A DNA stretch of 64,000 bases from Hypericum androsaemum (lineage: Eukaryota > Streptophyta > Magnoliopsida > Malpighiales > Hypericaceae). The notes under the pieces were generated by a model. It saw only the letters and a program-made list of their open reading frames with translations. It was not told where the DNA came from and ran no database searches. The position numbers were made by a program, and so were the translations under genes. Every line of letters begins with the position of its first letter. Position 1 is the stretch's first letter. The stretch covers positions 21,262,221 through 21,326,220 of the forward strand of contig OZ023181.1 in the NCBI GenBank assembly GCA_963995505.1. Reading direction: 5' to 3'. This document shows, in pieces, positions 20,597 through 32,167 of this stretch.

Positions 20597-23500
20597 ATGG
20601 ATCGGAGGAGGACGACTAGGTGGGGAGGAGGAGGCAGCAGGTACCGCCAAAACCGACCCAGACAGGAACAAGGACAAGGACAAGGACAAGTTGTAGTCGG
20701 AGATGAGTTTCATCTCTCGACTGACCGTAAAGAGCAGCGTCGCGGTCGGCGTGGGCGTCGGTCAAAGCAGCGGTTTGCTGGGAAGAAGACGGACGTTTTG
20801 TCACATTCGGATCATGATCCTCCTGAAGAAGAGCCGCATTCGGATCAGGATTGGGGTTTTGATGAGAATGATGCGGTAGAGGGAGCAAGTAATGGTCTTG
20901 AGGCAAGCGGGAGGAACGGGGACGAGGAGGTGACGGTGGAGGAAGTGGGTTCTGATCCTCCTGAAGAGCCACATTGTGTCCCGGAGGGGAGTTATGATAA
21001 GAATGGTGACTCAGAGGCAGCAAGTAATGGTGTGGAAGCAAGCGAGAGGGACGGAGATGATGAGGTGGCGGTGGAGGAAGTGGGAAGCAGTTTGATGAGG
21101 TTGAGGTTGGCCTCCAAGGTGGATGAGCCGGATTTGACCGAGGAGCAGCTCTGGATCAACAATCAATTGCAAGAGGACGAGGTAACCTGGTGTATTTGTA
21201 TCAATGGATCTGTTTTGTTCAGAATGCCTCGAAGTTTAAGGATTTTACAAGTTTAGGATTAAACTAAAGTAGAGATCTGAGTAATGTAAGGACGAGTAAT
21301 TTACATCGACATGAGTTTTATCTCCTTATTATGTGCTAGGCTTCTCCATGCAGTGTATTTCTCTGTTCTGTTGCTCAGTTCATTTCTTGCAGTTACTTGC
21401 TATGGAGTCCATCTTCGGAGACAATCTATTTACTCTTGACAGAGTGGAAGAGCTTCGGTGTTTTCAGGTTAGTTAGGTTTTACGTCCTCTGTCCATGAAC
21501 GCAACGGGTAAAACATGTTCGCAATCTTGCAGGTTAATGTGCACATGGAGGCTCTTAATGGAATTACAGTTACTGCAAAGCTTGATTCGTCCACAAATGG
21601 CGGAAATTCAGATGGTTTCTCTTATTCCTTCAATGTTCAACATCTGCCACCTCTGGGGTTGACTTGCTTATTACCTAAATCTTACCCAAGTCATCAGCCT
21701 CCACATTTTACTATCTCTGTCCAGTGGTTGGACTCTGCTAGAATCATCAGCCTCTGTTCTATGCTAGACTCCATCTGGATGGAACAACCTGGACAAGAAG
21801 TTATATATGGGTGGGTTGAATGGTTACAAAACTCTTCTCTTTCTCATCTTGGATTTGATGGAGGGATTTCACTTGGTCCTTATGGAGTGGAAAATATCGG
21901 AGATCAACGTGCAATTTCAGGGAGTGTATCCCCTGATGTTGACGTTCCATCATTGAAGAGGTACAATGATGAGCAATGCCATGAGAACTTCCTCAAGACC
22001 TTACAAGAATGCTGCATTTGTTACAGAGAATTTCTAGGTAAATTCTTGCTTCATCAGCCATTTGGTGTGTTTGATAGTTGAGTAAATCTCCATTCTTCAG
22101 CCTTCAAGTAGATAACCTAAATATCCTTAAAAAAACAAGTAGACAAGTTAAATAGCGCTTAACAGGTCTCTGTCGTGATTCAGGAAAATCACTTTGTTGC
22201 TTTGCAACCACACATTTCACAAAACTGAGGCAAACGTGAAACATAATATTCTGCCTGCTATCTCCCTGTCGGTATTGGATTTCAGCATGCTTGGAGTCGT
22301 TTCTTTCTTCATGACACTTGACCAATGTTTATGTTTTTTCCAATTCCATGAAAAATATTTTTGTTATCTCAACTTGATTTATGTTTCCCTGATTTACTAG
22401 GCAGTGACTTTGTTAAGATGCCATGTCAGCACTTCTTCTGCTGGACGTGCATGAAGACTTATTCTAACATGCATGTAGCAGAAGGCACTGTGAACAAGCT
22501 TCATTGTCCAGAAGCAAAATGCGGCGGGATGATTTCACCTGGTTTGCTGAAAAAGTTGCTTGGCATTGAAGAATACGAACGCTGGGAGTCCTTAATGTTA
22601 CAGAAAACACTAGATTCAATGCCTGATTTAGTCTATTGCCCGAGGTGTGAGACTCCCTGCATAGAAGATGAAGAACAGCATGCACAATGCACCAAGTGTT
22701 TCTTTAGCTTTTGCACGCTGTGCAGAGAAAGACGTCATGTTGGAAAAGTTTGTATAACACCAGAAGAGAAGCTTCGGTTCCTACAGGTGAATTTTGTGTT
22801 CTCATCCTTTTGTTTTTGCTGGCTTTCCAGCTTGGTATTGGCTTGCAAAGAATGTACTTCTTCCAGCCAGGTCAATTCGAGCCTTTGTTCTTTTTTTTAT
22901 TATAAGTAGATGTCTCCTTCAAGGTTGGAAGTTTGAGCCCTGTCCTGGAGCACAAATCCATATTCTCAACATGCCATTCAGTTTGGCCTCATAGTCATTC
23001 AACCTTTGTTGCACGAAAGATGGCACGAGGTGAAGATTTTAAGTTCTGTTTATGATAACATGCCTTTGTTGCAAAATTGCAGCTAAACATGATCACATTC
23101 AATTTCAGTTATGCCGGGACAACCTTAAGCTCTGATGCGCTTCTGTCTGGTTAAAGCAGCGTCGTTCTGGTATATATGCTTGTCCTTGGAGTGATCATGA
23201 AGCTATCATTCTTCTTTTTCCCTGCAGGATCGGCAGAATTCACGACAGCTAATAAACAAGCAAAAACACAAGGAGCGTGAGATGATCAATGAACTTTTGA
23301 GTCTCAAAGAAGCACTTCGTGATGCAAAGCAATGCCCAACTTGTAAGATGGCAATCTCGAAAACTGAAGGTTGTAATAAGATGGAGTGCGGGAACTGTGG
23401 GCAGTACTTCTGCTACAAATGTGAACAGGCAATTGACGGATATGAGCATTTTAAGTTAGTGGTTTCCTTGATGTTGTTTGAAATGAATGCTCGCTTTCGA

Positions 23501-23926
23501 ATTGTTTCTGGCCAGATTTTTCACATACTTTCTCTGTCATATTGAAGGGACGGAGATTGTAATTTGTTCCCTAAAGGAGAACTACTGCGCTGGGAGATGC
23601 AAATGCACGGACGCCAGATCCAAGCTGGCCTTTTTGATGCTGGCCACGGTGCTCATGCTTGCCCTAATTGCCGCCAGCATAATGCAAAGGTGAGTGCAGA
23701 TGCATGATCATCAGTGGCAGTTCAAAATGTCTGGCTTGATGTCTGTCACTGTCACCTTGGACCGACGACTCCCGTTATTTCTTTGGTGCATTTACAGGTT
23801 GGTAACAACAATCACATCCGCTGCTGGTCTTGCCAACATCACTTCTGCTGCCTGTGTAAAAAGATTGTGAGGCGCTCCACCGAGCACTACGGACCCAAGG
23901 GCTGCAAACAACATACTGCAGGATGA
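20597..23926 (+). CDS. RWD-RBR E3 ubiquitin ligase, tandem copy 2
   Basis: Seven exons: 20597-21181, 21393-21467, 21533-22037, 22401-22786, 23228-23454, 23548-23689 and 23798-23926, giving 682 residues. Exons 2, 3, 4, 5 and 7 have exactly the lengths of copy 1; exon 6 is 6 bases shorter. Domains are the same: RWD, RING1 from [11 protein letters not shown], and RING2 with GCNKM and Cys566 as the predicted catalytic cysteine. All zinc ligands recognisable in copy 1 are kept. The start [13 protein letters not shown] parallels copy 1. Exon 1 is 111 bases longer because its acidic segment is internally duplicated: two ~45-residue units, each starting DPPEE and ending VEEVGS. Both copies appear functional. 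Members of this family transfer ubiquitin through a RING2 thioester; the target here is unknown. Confidence 0.9.
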
Positions 23927-24659
23927 CTGTGTTGCTTCTACACCGCCCCCGGAGACCGAGCATTGCTGTTGCAACCATGAACAGCTTAATTGCACCCAAG
24001 ATATATACCATGATCATTCGGCTAATGGTAATGGATCTGCCGGTTGACTGGAAGCAATAAAGCCTGGTCACTGATTTTTTTTTTACTTGGATTCAAATTT
24101 ACTGATCATTGGCACACCAAGTAACAGTGTTGAAACTTCGTTGGACGGCAGCAAAAAAAGAGCTTTTTTTTTCTCAATTGGTTACAATTGCATGGTGGGG
24201 ATTATCTCTGTTAAACAAGACGCGGATGTTATAAACAAAAATGTTTTTATCCAATTTTTTAAAAATTAAACAAACAATAAATGTATAAAGAAACAGAATA
24301 TGAGCATCAAGGGCTGTATTTTTCTCATTCTCAACGAAACCCGGATGATTCGTAATTGATTTACAAATGTATTCTAAATAAAAGTTCCTGAGTTCTTTAT
24401 TTGATAAGCTACAAATTTAAAGTTACAGGTTTTGACGTAGTAAAAGGTAGCAATTTGCTCGCCAAATCAACCGAAATTAGATGAGAAAGAAGAAGATCAA
24501 AATTAATAATCCACGGTCAAAAAGTAATATTTTAATCATTCAATTTCTAATGTCGAGACTACCATATGAAACTTTACCTATGTTCACTACTACTATTCTG
24601 GTCAACCCAAACATGTAGCATGAGATTCCGCTGAAAGCTCCACTGCCAAACGAATACAT
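23927..24659. other. Intergenic between convergent RBR copy 2 and RAD1
   Basis: The 3' flanks of two convergent genes. AT-rich, with no supported coding sequence or element. Confidence 0.5.
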
Positions 24660-26416
24660 TCAATCATATGCATTGTCTTCATCTTCTTCAGGCTTGACGA
24701 AGAACTCAATGTAAGCAATTCGGCTGGGTTGCTGATATCCGGCGGAGTCTACGTGGGCGAGGGAATGAGAGAGCCTTGCAACTGAAACCAGATGCTGTAC
24801 TTTTAGCATACCACCTCTACCGATACTCAACTTACTTCCTCTGTTGTCCTTGATTACACTGCCCGGCAAATTCGAAGTCGTGGCCCGAAGAAACTTGTAC
24901 TTGTACCTGCTTACCCAGAAACACGGAGCAAAAGTTATAGTTAATCTGATGATACCCGCAAGAGGGTGCGTGAAGTAGGTCAATCAGTTAGCACCTGTAA
25001 GAAACTTGGCGATCACAATGATATGCAATTAGGAGATCAGTATTTGCGTAGTACACAAAGTCTATCTGCAAGAAAAGGTAAAGGGTGAATATCCTTTCCG
25101 GTAAATCTGGAAGCACAACAATACTGCAGATTTTGACAGTAGACCTGCAAGTCTCCATGTCCTTCGCCTCTGAAGGTGACGATAGGGGGTTCCGGTTTCA
25201 GGGTTATCTGGATGCTGGATCCTGGCCACTCAAGATCATCGATAGCTTCCTTGAGAGCTGCAGACTGCATCATAAACCCCATCAATTCTCCAAAATTGTT
25301 AAAATCTCAGTGGAATATTGAGGGGGAGCTGGATTCATGCAACATTAATGAATAAGTTTGTCTTCCCCTGTATCAGATAGAAGATCTTGAACCAACAGTT
25401 ACAGGCCTAAAGAGTCCATGTCATAGACAGAATTTCATCACCACAGACATCATCAGTATACTACGAAGAGTATGCATACCTTGACGGTGAAACTCAGAGG
25501 CGTGTCCCCAGCAGGTTCAAAATTGTAGTCCCATGAGATAGTATCAGGGATCCGAGTCCTGATTTCCGCATAAATGCATGCATCCAACGAATCAACAGAC
25601 CTGAATTACAAAACATGGCATCGAGATTGATCAATGACTGGTCAACTCATCCACATTAGATACAAATCAAGGAGTAGAGATTAGTTTCCATATGGTTCAT
25701 CAGTTAGAAAAAAATATTTAGCGACGCTTGTAAGCTTAGCTAACTGCACAGTAGACTCAGATCATCCCTCTACCCTGCCCCAACGAATCCCTAATCAACC
25801 ACGAGACATCAACTCTCGGTATCCCATCGGTCATTCGTTCACACTATATAGCAAGAACACGAGTTAATTCGACAGTAATCCACTAGGAACCTAAGAAACC
25901 GCAAGAAAAGGAACTTGCAGGAAATTAACAAGCAGAGAGTTCAGTAATCAGCAAATTACTTGAGAAGCAGCTGCATATCGGGGCCGGGATACCGGATTTC
26001 GATCGCGGTCGATGTTCCCGGAGCAGAGAACGTGTTCAAGCAATCCACCAGTAGGCCCAAGCTCACCCCGAACCTAGGCCGCCCCTGCGCCTTGTACTCG
26101 TACCTCACGAACAGCTTATTTATTTCCCCCAAACAAAATCCCAATACTTTTATCAGAGAAAGAAACAAAAACCTAATTAGGGCTAAGTGCTTCCGAGAAT
26201 GTCCCTCACCTCTTTTTGGAGATAAACTTTGGCTTGAAGGCAGCCGGTTTCTTCCATGATCAGTACGACGCCGTGCTCCGATATCTCGATGACCGCGTCC
26301 TGCTGGCGCTTCCACCGCACGGAGGAGAGCGCGTCGACCATCCCCCGGGGGTTGTCCAGCTGGCACACCAGATCCGGCGCTTCTTCTCCGTCCATTTCCA
26401 CCGCCGACGAGCTCAT
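24660..26416 (-). CDS. RAD1: RAD1 cell-cycle checkpoint protein (9-1-1 clamp)
   Basis: Six exons on the minus strand: 26416-26210, 26114-25960, 25600-25480, 25264-25145, 25065-24995 and 24906-24660, in frame to 306 residues. The protein carries landmarks of the PCNA-like RAD1 family: PDLVCQLDNPRGMVDAL, VRWKRQQDAVIEISEHGVVL, YEYKAQGRPRFGVSLGLLVD, the ALKEAIDDLEWPGSSIQITL block, and near the C-terminus GRGGMLKVQHLVS and RIAYIEFFVKPEE. RAD1 joins RAD9 and HUS1 in a ring loaded at damaged DNA that activates ATR signalling; in plants it serves repair and meiosis. Length and all conserved blocks are intact. Upstream are several TGGGCC/TGGGCT site II motifs. Confidence 0.95.
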
Positions 26417-26538
26417 TTTTTTCCCGCCAAAGTAATTAGTGTGTTGTTCTGGGAGGACCGGAAACCGCCTAATTCCTCATAATCAATCGATGCTGCTTTA
26501 CAGAACGACGCCGTACAGGATCCCCTTACAGCTTTAAT

Positions 26539-26680
26539 GTGGGCTTGCTTCTAACCCAGATATTATGTGCTTTTTTGGGCCAAATGGCCCAGATGATTGG
26601 ACTTTCAAGTGGGCCAATTGGCTCAGGCTCTCGGGATACTAGTGGGCATCTGTCCCATTTATTGGGCCATGAAGCCCAGA
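26539..26680 (-). promoter_or_regulatory. Site II (TGGGCC/T) cluster upstream of RAD1
   Basis: Within 140 bp are GTGGGCTTG, TTGGGCCAAATGGCCCAG, GTGGGCCAATTGG, GTGGGCAT and TTGGGCCATGAAGCCCAG. TGGGCC/T elements are known TCP-bound promoter motifs of plant proliferation, ribosomal and DNA-replication genes. The cluster begins about 120 bp upstream of the RAD1 start codon, so it is the likely RAD1 core promoter. The assignment is inferred from motif and position. Confidence 0.6.
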
Positions 26681-27200
26681 TATTTTGGTGATCGGCAATA
26701 TCTTTATATAATATCCATGTCATTTAAAATTAAACTGGTGAATTTCTAAATCATAATTTGCGGTTCATAAAGCAAGATCATGATTAGCTAGCTCATCCTT
26801 TCGATAAATTTTATGGTGGTCCTTACATACCAAGTCACATAATAATTTGGTACGTAACTACCAATCAATAGTTGACAAGTAGATTGATGCATTTTATAAT
26901 TTTAAATGAGTAGGATAATTAATTATGGAAAGAAAATCAAGACATTAAAGTGATATAATTGTTAAAAAAATATTTCCTGAATAAAGTTTTTTGGATGAGT
27001 AACTAAACAATTAATTAAGAGAAAGTATAACTTTATATTATGCAAGATTAAAAAAAATGAATTTGTGGTTGACGATTAAGCTTTGAAAAAAAAAGTATCT
27101 AGACGGAGCATAACATGAAGGTATGTATCAAATTTTATGCAATATAATTTTATCATTAGAATGTTTGCAGTCACGTTATTGTTGGAGTGCAAAAATAACT

Positions 27201-29247
27201 TGTTGGGAGCTCGGGGTCGACTAAGGCAATCATCGAGGTACCTGTACTTGGATATCAACTTGCTTTGGCTGGGTATGCTTAAGGGAGCCTGGCTACCCTC
27301 ATCCTCAATTCAGCTTGGGTACTATTAGCCTCATTCTTGGCTTAGTTTAACCTCAACTTCAAGTCAGATTGGGTATCCTCAGCCTCAAGCTAGCTTGGGT
27401 GTCCTCAGCCTCAAGTCAGTTTGGACACCCTCAGCCTCAAGTTAGGTTGAGTTCCCTTAAGGCAAGCAGGCCTCCCTTAGGTCAGGTCGAGCAATTGGAG
27501 GGAATGAGAGGGCCCTCTTAACACATGTCAAGTTGGACTTCCTCAGTCTATTTGAGGAGTACCCATACTTGGTAGATCGACCGTAACGCTCAACCCGGAC
27601 CTCGAAATTATTGACGGGCAACATAATTTACAAGGTTGGGGCTTCGAGTATGGGAGTTAGGTGCGTGATTGACTTCACAAGTTCGAGAAGGTGAAGCCGA
27701 ATGGAGCGTTTATTCTCCTAGAGTGAGTGAGGTACCAACTCAATAGAGGTGAGCCCGACACTAGCTAAAATCAGCACCAACCGAGTGGAAGGCCAACCCG
27801 GCGCCAACTAAAGGTGGCTCCAACTAAATGCGGTGCCAACCGAGGACAGTCGAACTCGGTGCCAACTGAGGGAAGGAGAGTGCGGCGCCAACTGAGCGAA
27901 GGTGAGTGCGGCGCCAACTGAGTGAAGGCGGTTGAAGGGCCTTCGACTGTCTCTTGTAAAGTGGTCATAACTTTTGACTCGGACCTCGGATTAAGGTGAT
28001 TCTTAAGCCTACGGAAAGATAATAGATAGACCTACGACTTTGTAGTTTATCACTTTTTCCGATTCATAGTGAAAGGAAGTCCAAAACCGATACCAAGTGA
28101 ACCCAGCGCCAAGTGGGTGAAAGGAAACCCGGCGCCAAGTGAAGGCGGTTGAAGGGGCTTCGGCTGTCTCTGGTAAAGTGGTCATAAATTTTGACTCGTA
28201 CCTCGGATTAAGGTGATTCTTAAGCCTATGGAAAGATAATAGGTAGGCCTACAACTTCGTAGTTCATTACTTGGGCCAATTCAGGGTGGATGGATGTCTA
28301 AAACCGGCGCCAAGTGTGGAAAGCCAACCTGGCGCCAGGTAGAGGAAGCAAATCCGGCGTCAGGACATATTGTTTGACTCGAATCTCGGATTAATGCGAT
28401 TCAAGTTGCTATGTGAAGGTAAGACATAGAACTACAACTTTGTAGTTTATGAATTCTTCAAATTCGAGGCAGAAGGATGTCAAAAAGTCACTTGAAGTAG
28501 ATGCAGCGTCAGATAAGGCACTAAATGAGGCGCCAATTGAAGGCACCTAAGTCCGGCACCAATTGAAAGTACCGAATAGGGGCACCGATTGCCATTAGCT
28601 CAAGTAGAGAGCTAGTTTCCTCTCACTTCAGATGAGACCAATCTCTTGAGGCTAAATGTAGCGCCCGGTGTACATGAGATAAGGTGGAAGAGACCGGGTT
28701 AGCACGGACTCTACATAGGTGGACAGAGATACGAAGAGACCAAGTTTAAGGCGGACTCTTGAAGTAATTGGAGGAGCTCTGGGATACTCGATACACCCTG
28801 GGTTCTGAAGAGACTAGGATAAACTCTGGCACAATAAATCCGAATTAGACGGGGATAAGCGTTGGAAGTCCATTTTCAGACGAAGATAAGCATTGAAAGA
28901 GATAGGCTTCGGGCCTTCGAGTTCAGTCGGGATAAGGGTAAGGCCTGGTTGAAGATAAGCGACGAGGACTCCGAGTCTGACTACAACACGGCTAGAGCGA
29001 AGCTGAGGCGATCTTCGTTTTCTATATAAGCAAGGCAAGGGGCGAGCATAAGGAAATCATCCACAAACCAAATCACACACAAAACATACAAATTACTCTC
29101 AAGCTTCGGCTCTTTTATCTTAGTTTAGGTTAGTAGTAGTCTCGGCTTCGGCCACCCTTGTTACTTTCGGCGTTAGACCGATCTTGGGACGAGCACTCCG
29201 GGCCGTCACGAGATCGATCGACGTTCTCGTCACTATTTATCCCAACA
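27201..29247 (+). repeat. 5' LTR
   Basis: A 2047-bp LTR with TG...CA ends. Its middle holds three imperfect ~200-bp units, each with a TCATA...TTTGACTC phrase, TCGGATTAA and a TAGTTTATCA-like tail (starting near 27963, 28182 and 28368). Between them are many GGCGCCAA motifs. A TATATAA sequence near 29022 followed by GCAAGGCAAGGGGCG is a plausible U3/R promoter. Confidence 0.9.
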
Positions 29248-29383
29248 TTATTTTTGGCACGCTCGGTGGGACCTAGGAGTACGTCTGAGAAGGCGGTTTA
29301 ACCCTACTCCAACCAAGATAACCAAGAGCAAGGAGATTGCACCACCCTCTTCTCAATAACTTGTTGGGAAGAATACTACCAAA

Positions 29384-30608
29384 ATGGCTCCTCCCAAGGA
29401 ACCGACTCTTCCTACTACTCAACCTAGTACGGGGAGGAACACCACCAACACAGTTCCTTATAGAGAGCCGGTTGAGATAGTCGTTGCCCCGATGGAGACA
29501 TATTCTGCCTTCGTCGCTCGGAGGTACTGTGAGCGCTATGAAGAGTCTGCCTTCTAGAGAGCCGGTTGAGATAGTCGTTGCCCCGATGGAGACATATTCT
29601 GCCTTCGTCGCTCGTAGGTATCGTGAGGAGTCTCAAAGGCATTTTGAAGAGTCTCGTAGGAACTCTGAGGAGTATTGGAGGAATTTTAAGGAGTCTCATA
29701 GGCGTCATACGGAGTCCATTATGCACGCTATTGAAACCGTTAAAGAGGCCATCAATCGAGTTCGAGAAGTTCTGAACCACAAGGACGAGGAACCTCAGCA
29801 GACATCTCAAGGGCTATCACCCTCCACTGTGCCTACGACGCATCAACTAAGGGTAGGGTATTTTCCTTACCATGATACCCAGACCATGGACTGTACGGGC
29901 TTACTTAGCCGACCTCCATCGGTTGGGGCCTCTAATTACCTATTATTGGAAGAGTCTCCTACGAGCGAGGATACCCATATTTCGACCATGATGCCTCAGA
30001 TTGTAAGGTTGGGGCAATGGGAGCTATATCCAAGCGTTCCTACTCTTACCTTGACCCCTCAGTTTATGATGTTGAGGGAGAGGAAGCTTATTGAGGGCGA
30101 TGTTAGTTCACAGACCGAGAGTCAACCCCAATTCTTTGATGTTGAGATCTCAGCCTCACACCAAATCTCGGGGGGGCAGCCATCAATAGGTCCCCACGTT
30201 AGTACTTCTATTGCCATGGTGGGTATACAACAAAGTCAAAAGAAGGAAGGCCTTAAACAATGGAAGGTCAACCCTAAGACCCGGGGGACAAGACTCGGGG
30301 GGCAAGGAAGGCCGCCTGATAACGGCATCCTAAAGGCTCAGATGTCCTCTCATCCGAGGGGAGTCGATGTCTCTAAGCAAGAGGAGATTGACTCTAAGAC
30401 CCGGGGGGCAAAACTTAGGAGGCATGGAAGGCCGCTTGATAAAGGCCTCCTAAGGACTCAGAAGTTCTTTTGTTCAAGGGGAGTTGGTGATACGTGGAGG
30501 TTCCATCGTCCCCGAATCAAGGTGGACCTTCAGGACAAGCCCAACCTACGCTGGTACACCTTCAACCAACTTGGAGACAAGGGGGTCACCTCTGAGTCAT
30601 CAACATAA
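29384..30608 (+). pseudogene. gag-like region of the LTR retrotransposon, frameshifted
   Basis: A first frame starts MAPPKEPTLPTTQPSTG at 29384. It is cut off by a stop at 29555 because a ~94-bp segment (29461-29554, starting TAGAGAGCCGGTTGAGATAG) is tandemly repeated from 29555; 94 is not a multiple of three. The second copy re-opens a long frame, at least 29484-30608. This encodes a hydrophilic, charged protein with RNSEEYWRNFKESHRRH and a duplicated KTRG(A/T)(K/R)LG/RGxGRP motif near 30280 and 30400. It is likely a gag-type protein, but no zinc knuckle is seen and the assignment rests on position. Confidence 0.5.
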
Positions 30609-30614
30609 GACGTC

Positions 30615-31808
30615 TTGACCAAGATTCAAAGACGTCGCCTTGAGAGAAAAGTTCAAAAACAGAAGCAAGTAATTAAAGACCTCGAAAAGAAACTTGTGGA
30701 ACAAAGGGCTAAGCTAGAAGAACGAAAGATGCTCTTAGCTCGCTCAAAGGTAAAACACCATTCGGCCCCGACTCGAGGCCAACCCAAAGAGGTTGAATCC
30801 TCTAAGGTGAAAAAAGGAAAAGACCTCAAGCACATTAAAGAGGTTCGACCAGAGGCACCTACTGATCAACGTAATAAGTTGATTTACAAATGGATACCTA
30901 AGGCAAGAGGAGAGGTCCACCCAAAGGAAGATCGCCCCAAAAAGGACAAGGCTGACCAAGCCAACCGGAAGGAAAAGAAAGCCTCGGTCGACCTTGAAAA
31001 CATGTACTTCAAGTTTGGGAACTTTCCAAGCATGGTGGCGATTAACGTTGCCCCATCTAGTTTTGGGTTGAAACCCAATCAAACGAGCCACCAAGAGAGA
31101 GACATGATTGGGGGTGACCCTATTGAGGTTGAGGTAGAAAAGAGGCCTTCACCACTACCCCTGGTAAAAGACTTCAATAATAATATCACTATCGCTAGAC
31201 CTACCCGGAGGATGGGTGAGAGAATGAAGTCCTTGCATATCATGGCTCACATTTTTGGGAAGCCGATAAGGAGGATCCTCGTGGACAATATGGCGATTAT
31301 AAACATCCTACCTCAGTCGCTCCTGAAGAAGCTAAGCAATGAGAAGGAGAAGTTGACCCCCTTTAAGATGATAATGGCCAGCTTGGCTGGTAAGGGTACT
31401 CGTCCCCTTAGAGTACTCACGGCTGAAGTTAGTGTGGGCTCCGTTACTCGAGAGATTGTGTTCTTTGTCATAAGTACAAAGTCCTCCTATAATTCTCTAT
31501 CAGGGAGGGATTGGATCAACTCAAGACGAGTGACCCCATTCTCCCTCCATGTGTTCTTGATTCGGTGGAAGCCGGATGGAAGGGTAGAGATAGTGACAAC
31601 AAATGTCAATCCCTTCCTATCAACTACTAACTGTGTAGAGGCAGCCTTCTACGACTATTTTATAGTGCCAAAGAGGGTGGCCCAGAGCAGCATAAATGGC
31701 TGGTTTGCCCGCTATGCGAGCTCGGTCAAGCAAGATACTCCTTCTATCCATCGATCGGTCAGTGCCACACCCGAAAGACAGGCACTTTTTCTTACCTTTG
31801 AGGAGTAA
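30615..31808 (+). CDS. Retropepsin-like internal ORF of the LTR retrotransposon
   Basis: An open frame of about 397 codons (first in-frame ATG not certain; it may be read through from the upstream frame). The N-terminal ~50 residues are a charged coiled-coil (QRRRLERKVQKQKQVIKDLE). The C-terminal part carries HIMAHIFGKPIRRILVDN, then MAIINILPQSLLKKL and IVFFVISTKSSYNSLSGRDW. These are hallmarks of the aspartic-protease region that precedes reverse transcriptase in plant Ty3-type polyproteins. The expected D-S/G-G-A active-site turn reads DNMA, so the protease is probably inactive. The frame ends before any reverse transcriptase, and only ~360 bp separate it from the 3' LTR. Confidence 0.65.
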   Translation: MTKIQRRRLERKVQKQKQVIKDLEKKLVEQRAKLEERKMLLARSKVKHHSAPTRGQPKEVESSKVKKGKDLKHIKEVRPEAPTDQRNKLIYKWIPKARGEVHPKEDRPKKDKADQANRKEKKASVDLENMYFKFGNFPSMVAINVAPSSFGLKPNQTSHQERDMIGGDPIEVEVEKRPSPLPLVKDFNNNITIARPTRRMGERMKSLHIMAHIFGKPIRRILVDNMAIINILPQSLLKKLSNEKEKLTPFKMIMASLAGKGTRPLRVLTAEVSVGSVTREIVFFVISTKSSYNSLSGRDWINSRRVTPFSLHVFLIRWKPDGRVEIVTTNVNPFLSTTNCVEAAFYDYFIVPKRVAQSSINGWFARYASSVKQDTPSIHRSVSATPERQALFLTFEE

Positions 31809-32167
31809 GATCATATGAGAGGTGATAAGGTGGTTGGTGGTCTACACCTTGTCATTCTACGAGTTGGCCGGGTATGTCTTTCATGACAACGGCCTAGACC
31901 CCCTGGAGCTGCTCAAAATTAATAATCTTCACCTTGCACCAAGTAAACTAGGTGACGCCAAAGTTGAAGTAAGGACCTTGTGAAGGAGGTACTGCTATGC
32001 TCATACAAGGTCCCTATTGAATATCGACCCTCGGTTAGCCAGATTTTGGCTTTACCCACTACTTATTAGATGATAATTGGGGGTTGTCGATCCTCGCCCA
32101 AACTCACACAAGAATACATGCCTTCAATTCTCCTTGACCATTCAAATCAAAGGCATGTGGGGGGCAT

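Noticed and set aside
27770..28570. Regular repeats in the LTR considered as a CRISPR-like array
   Set aside because: The units are imperfect, of variable spacing, and lie within both LTRs of a plant retrotransposon; CRISPR arrays do not apply here.
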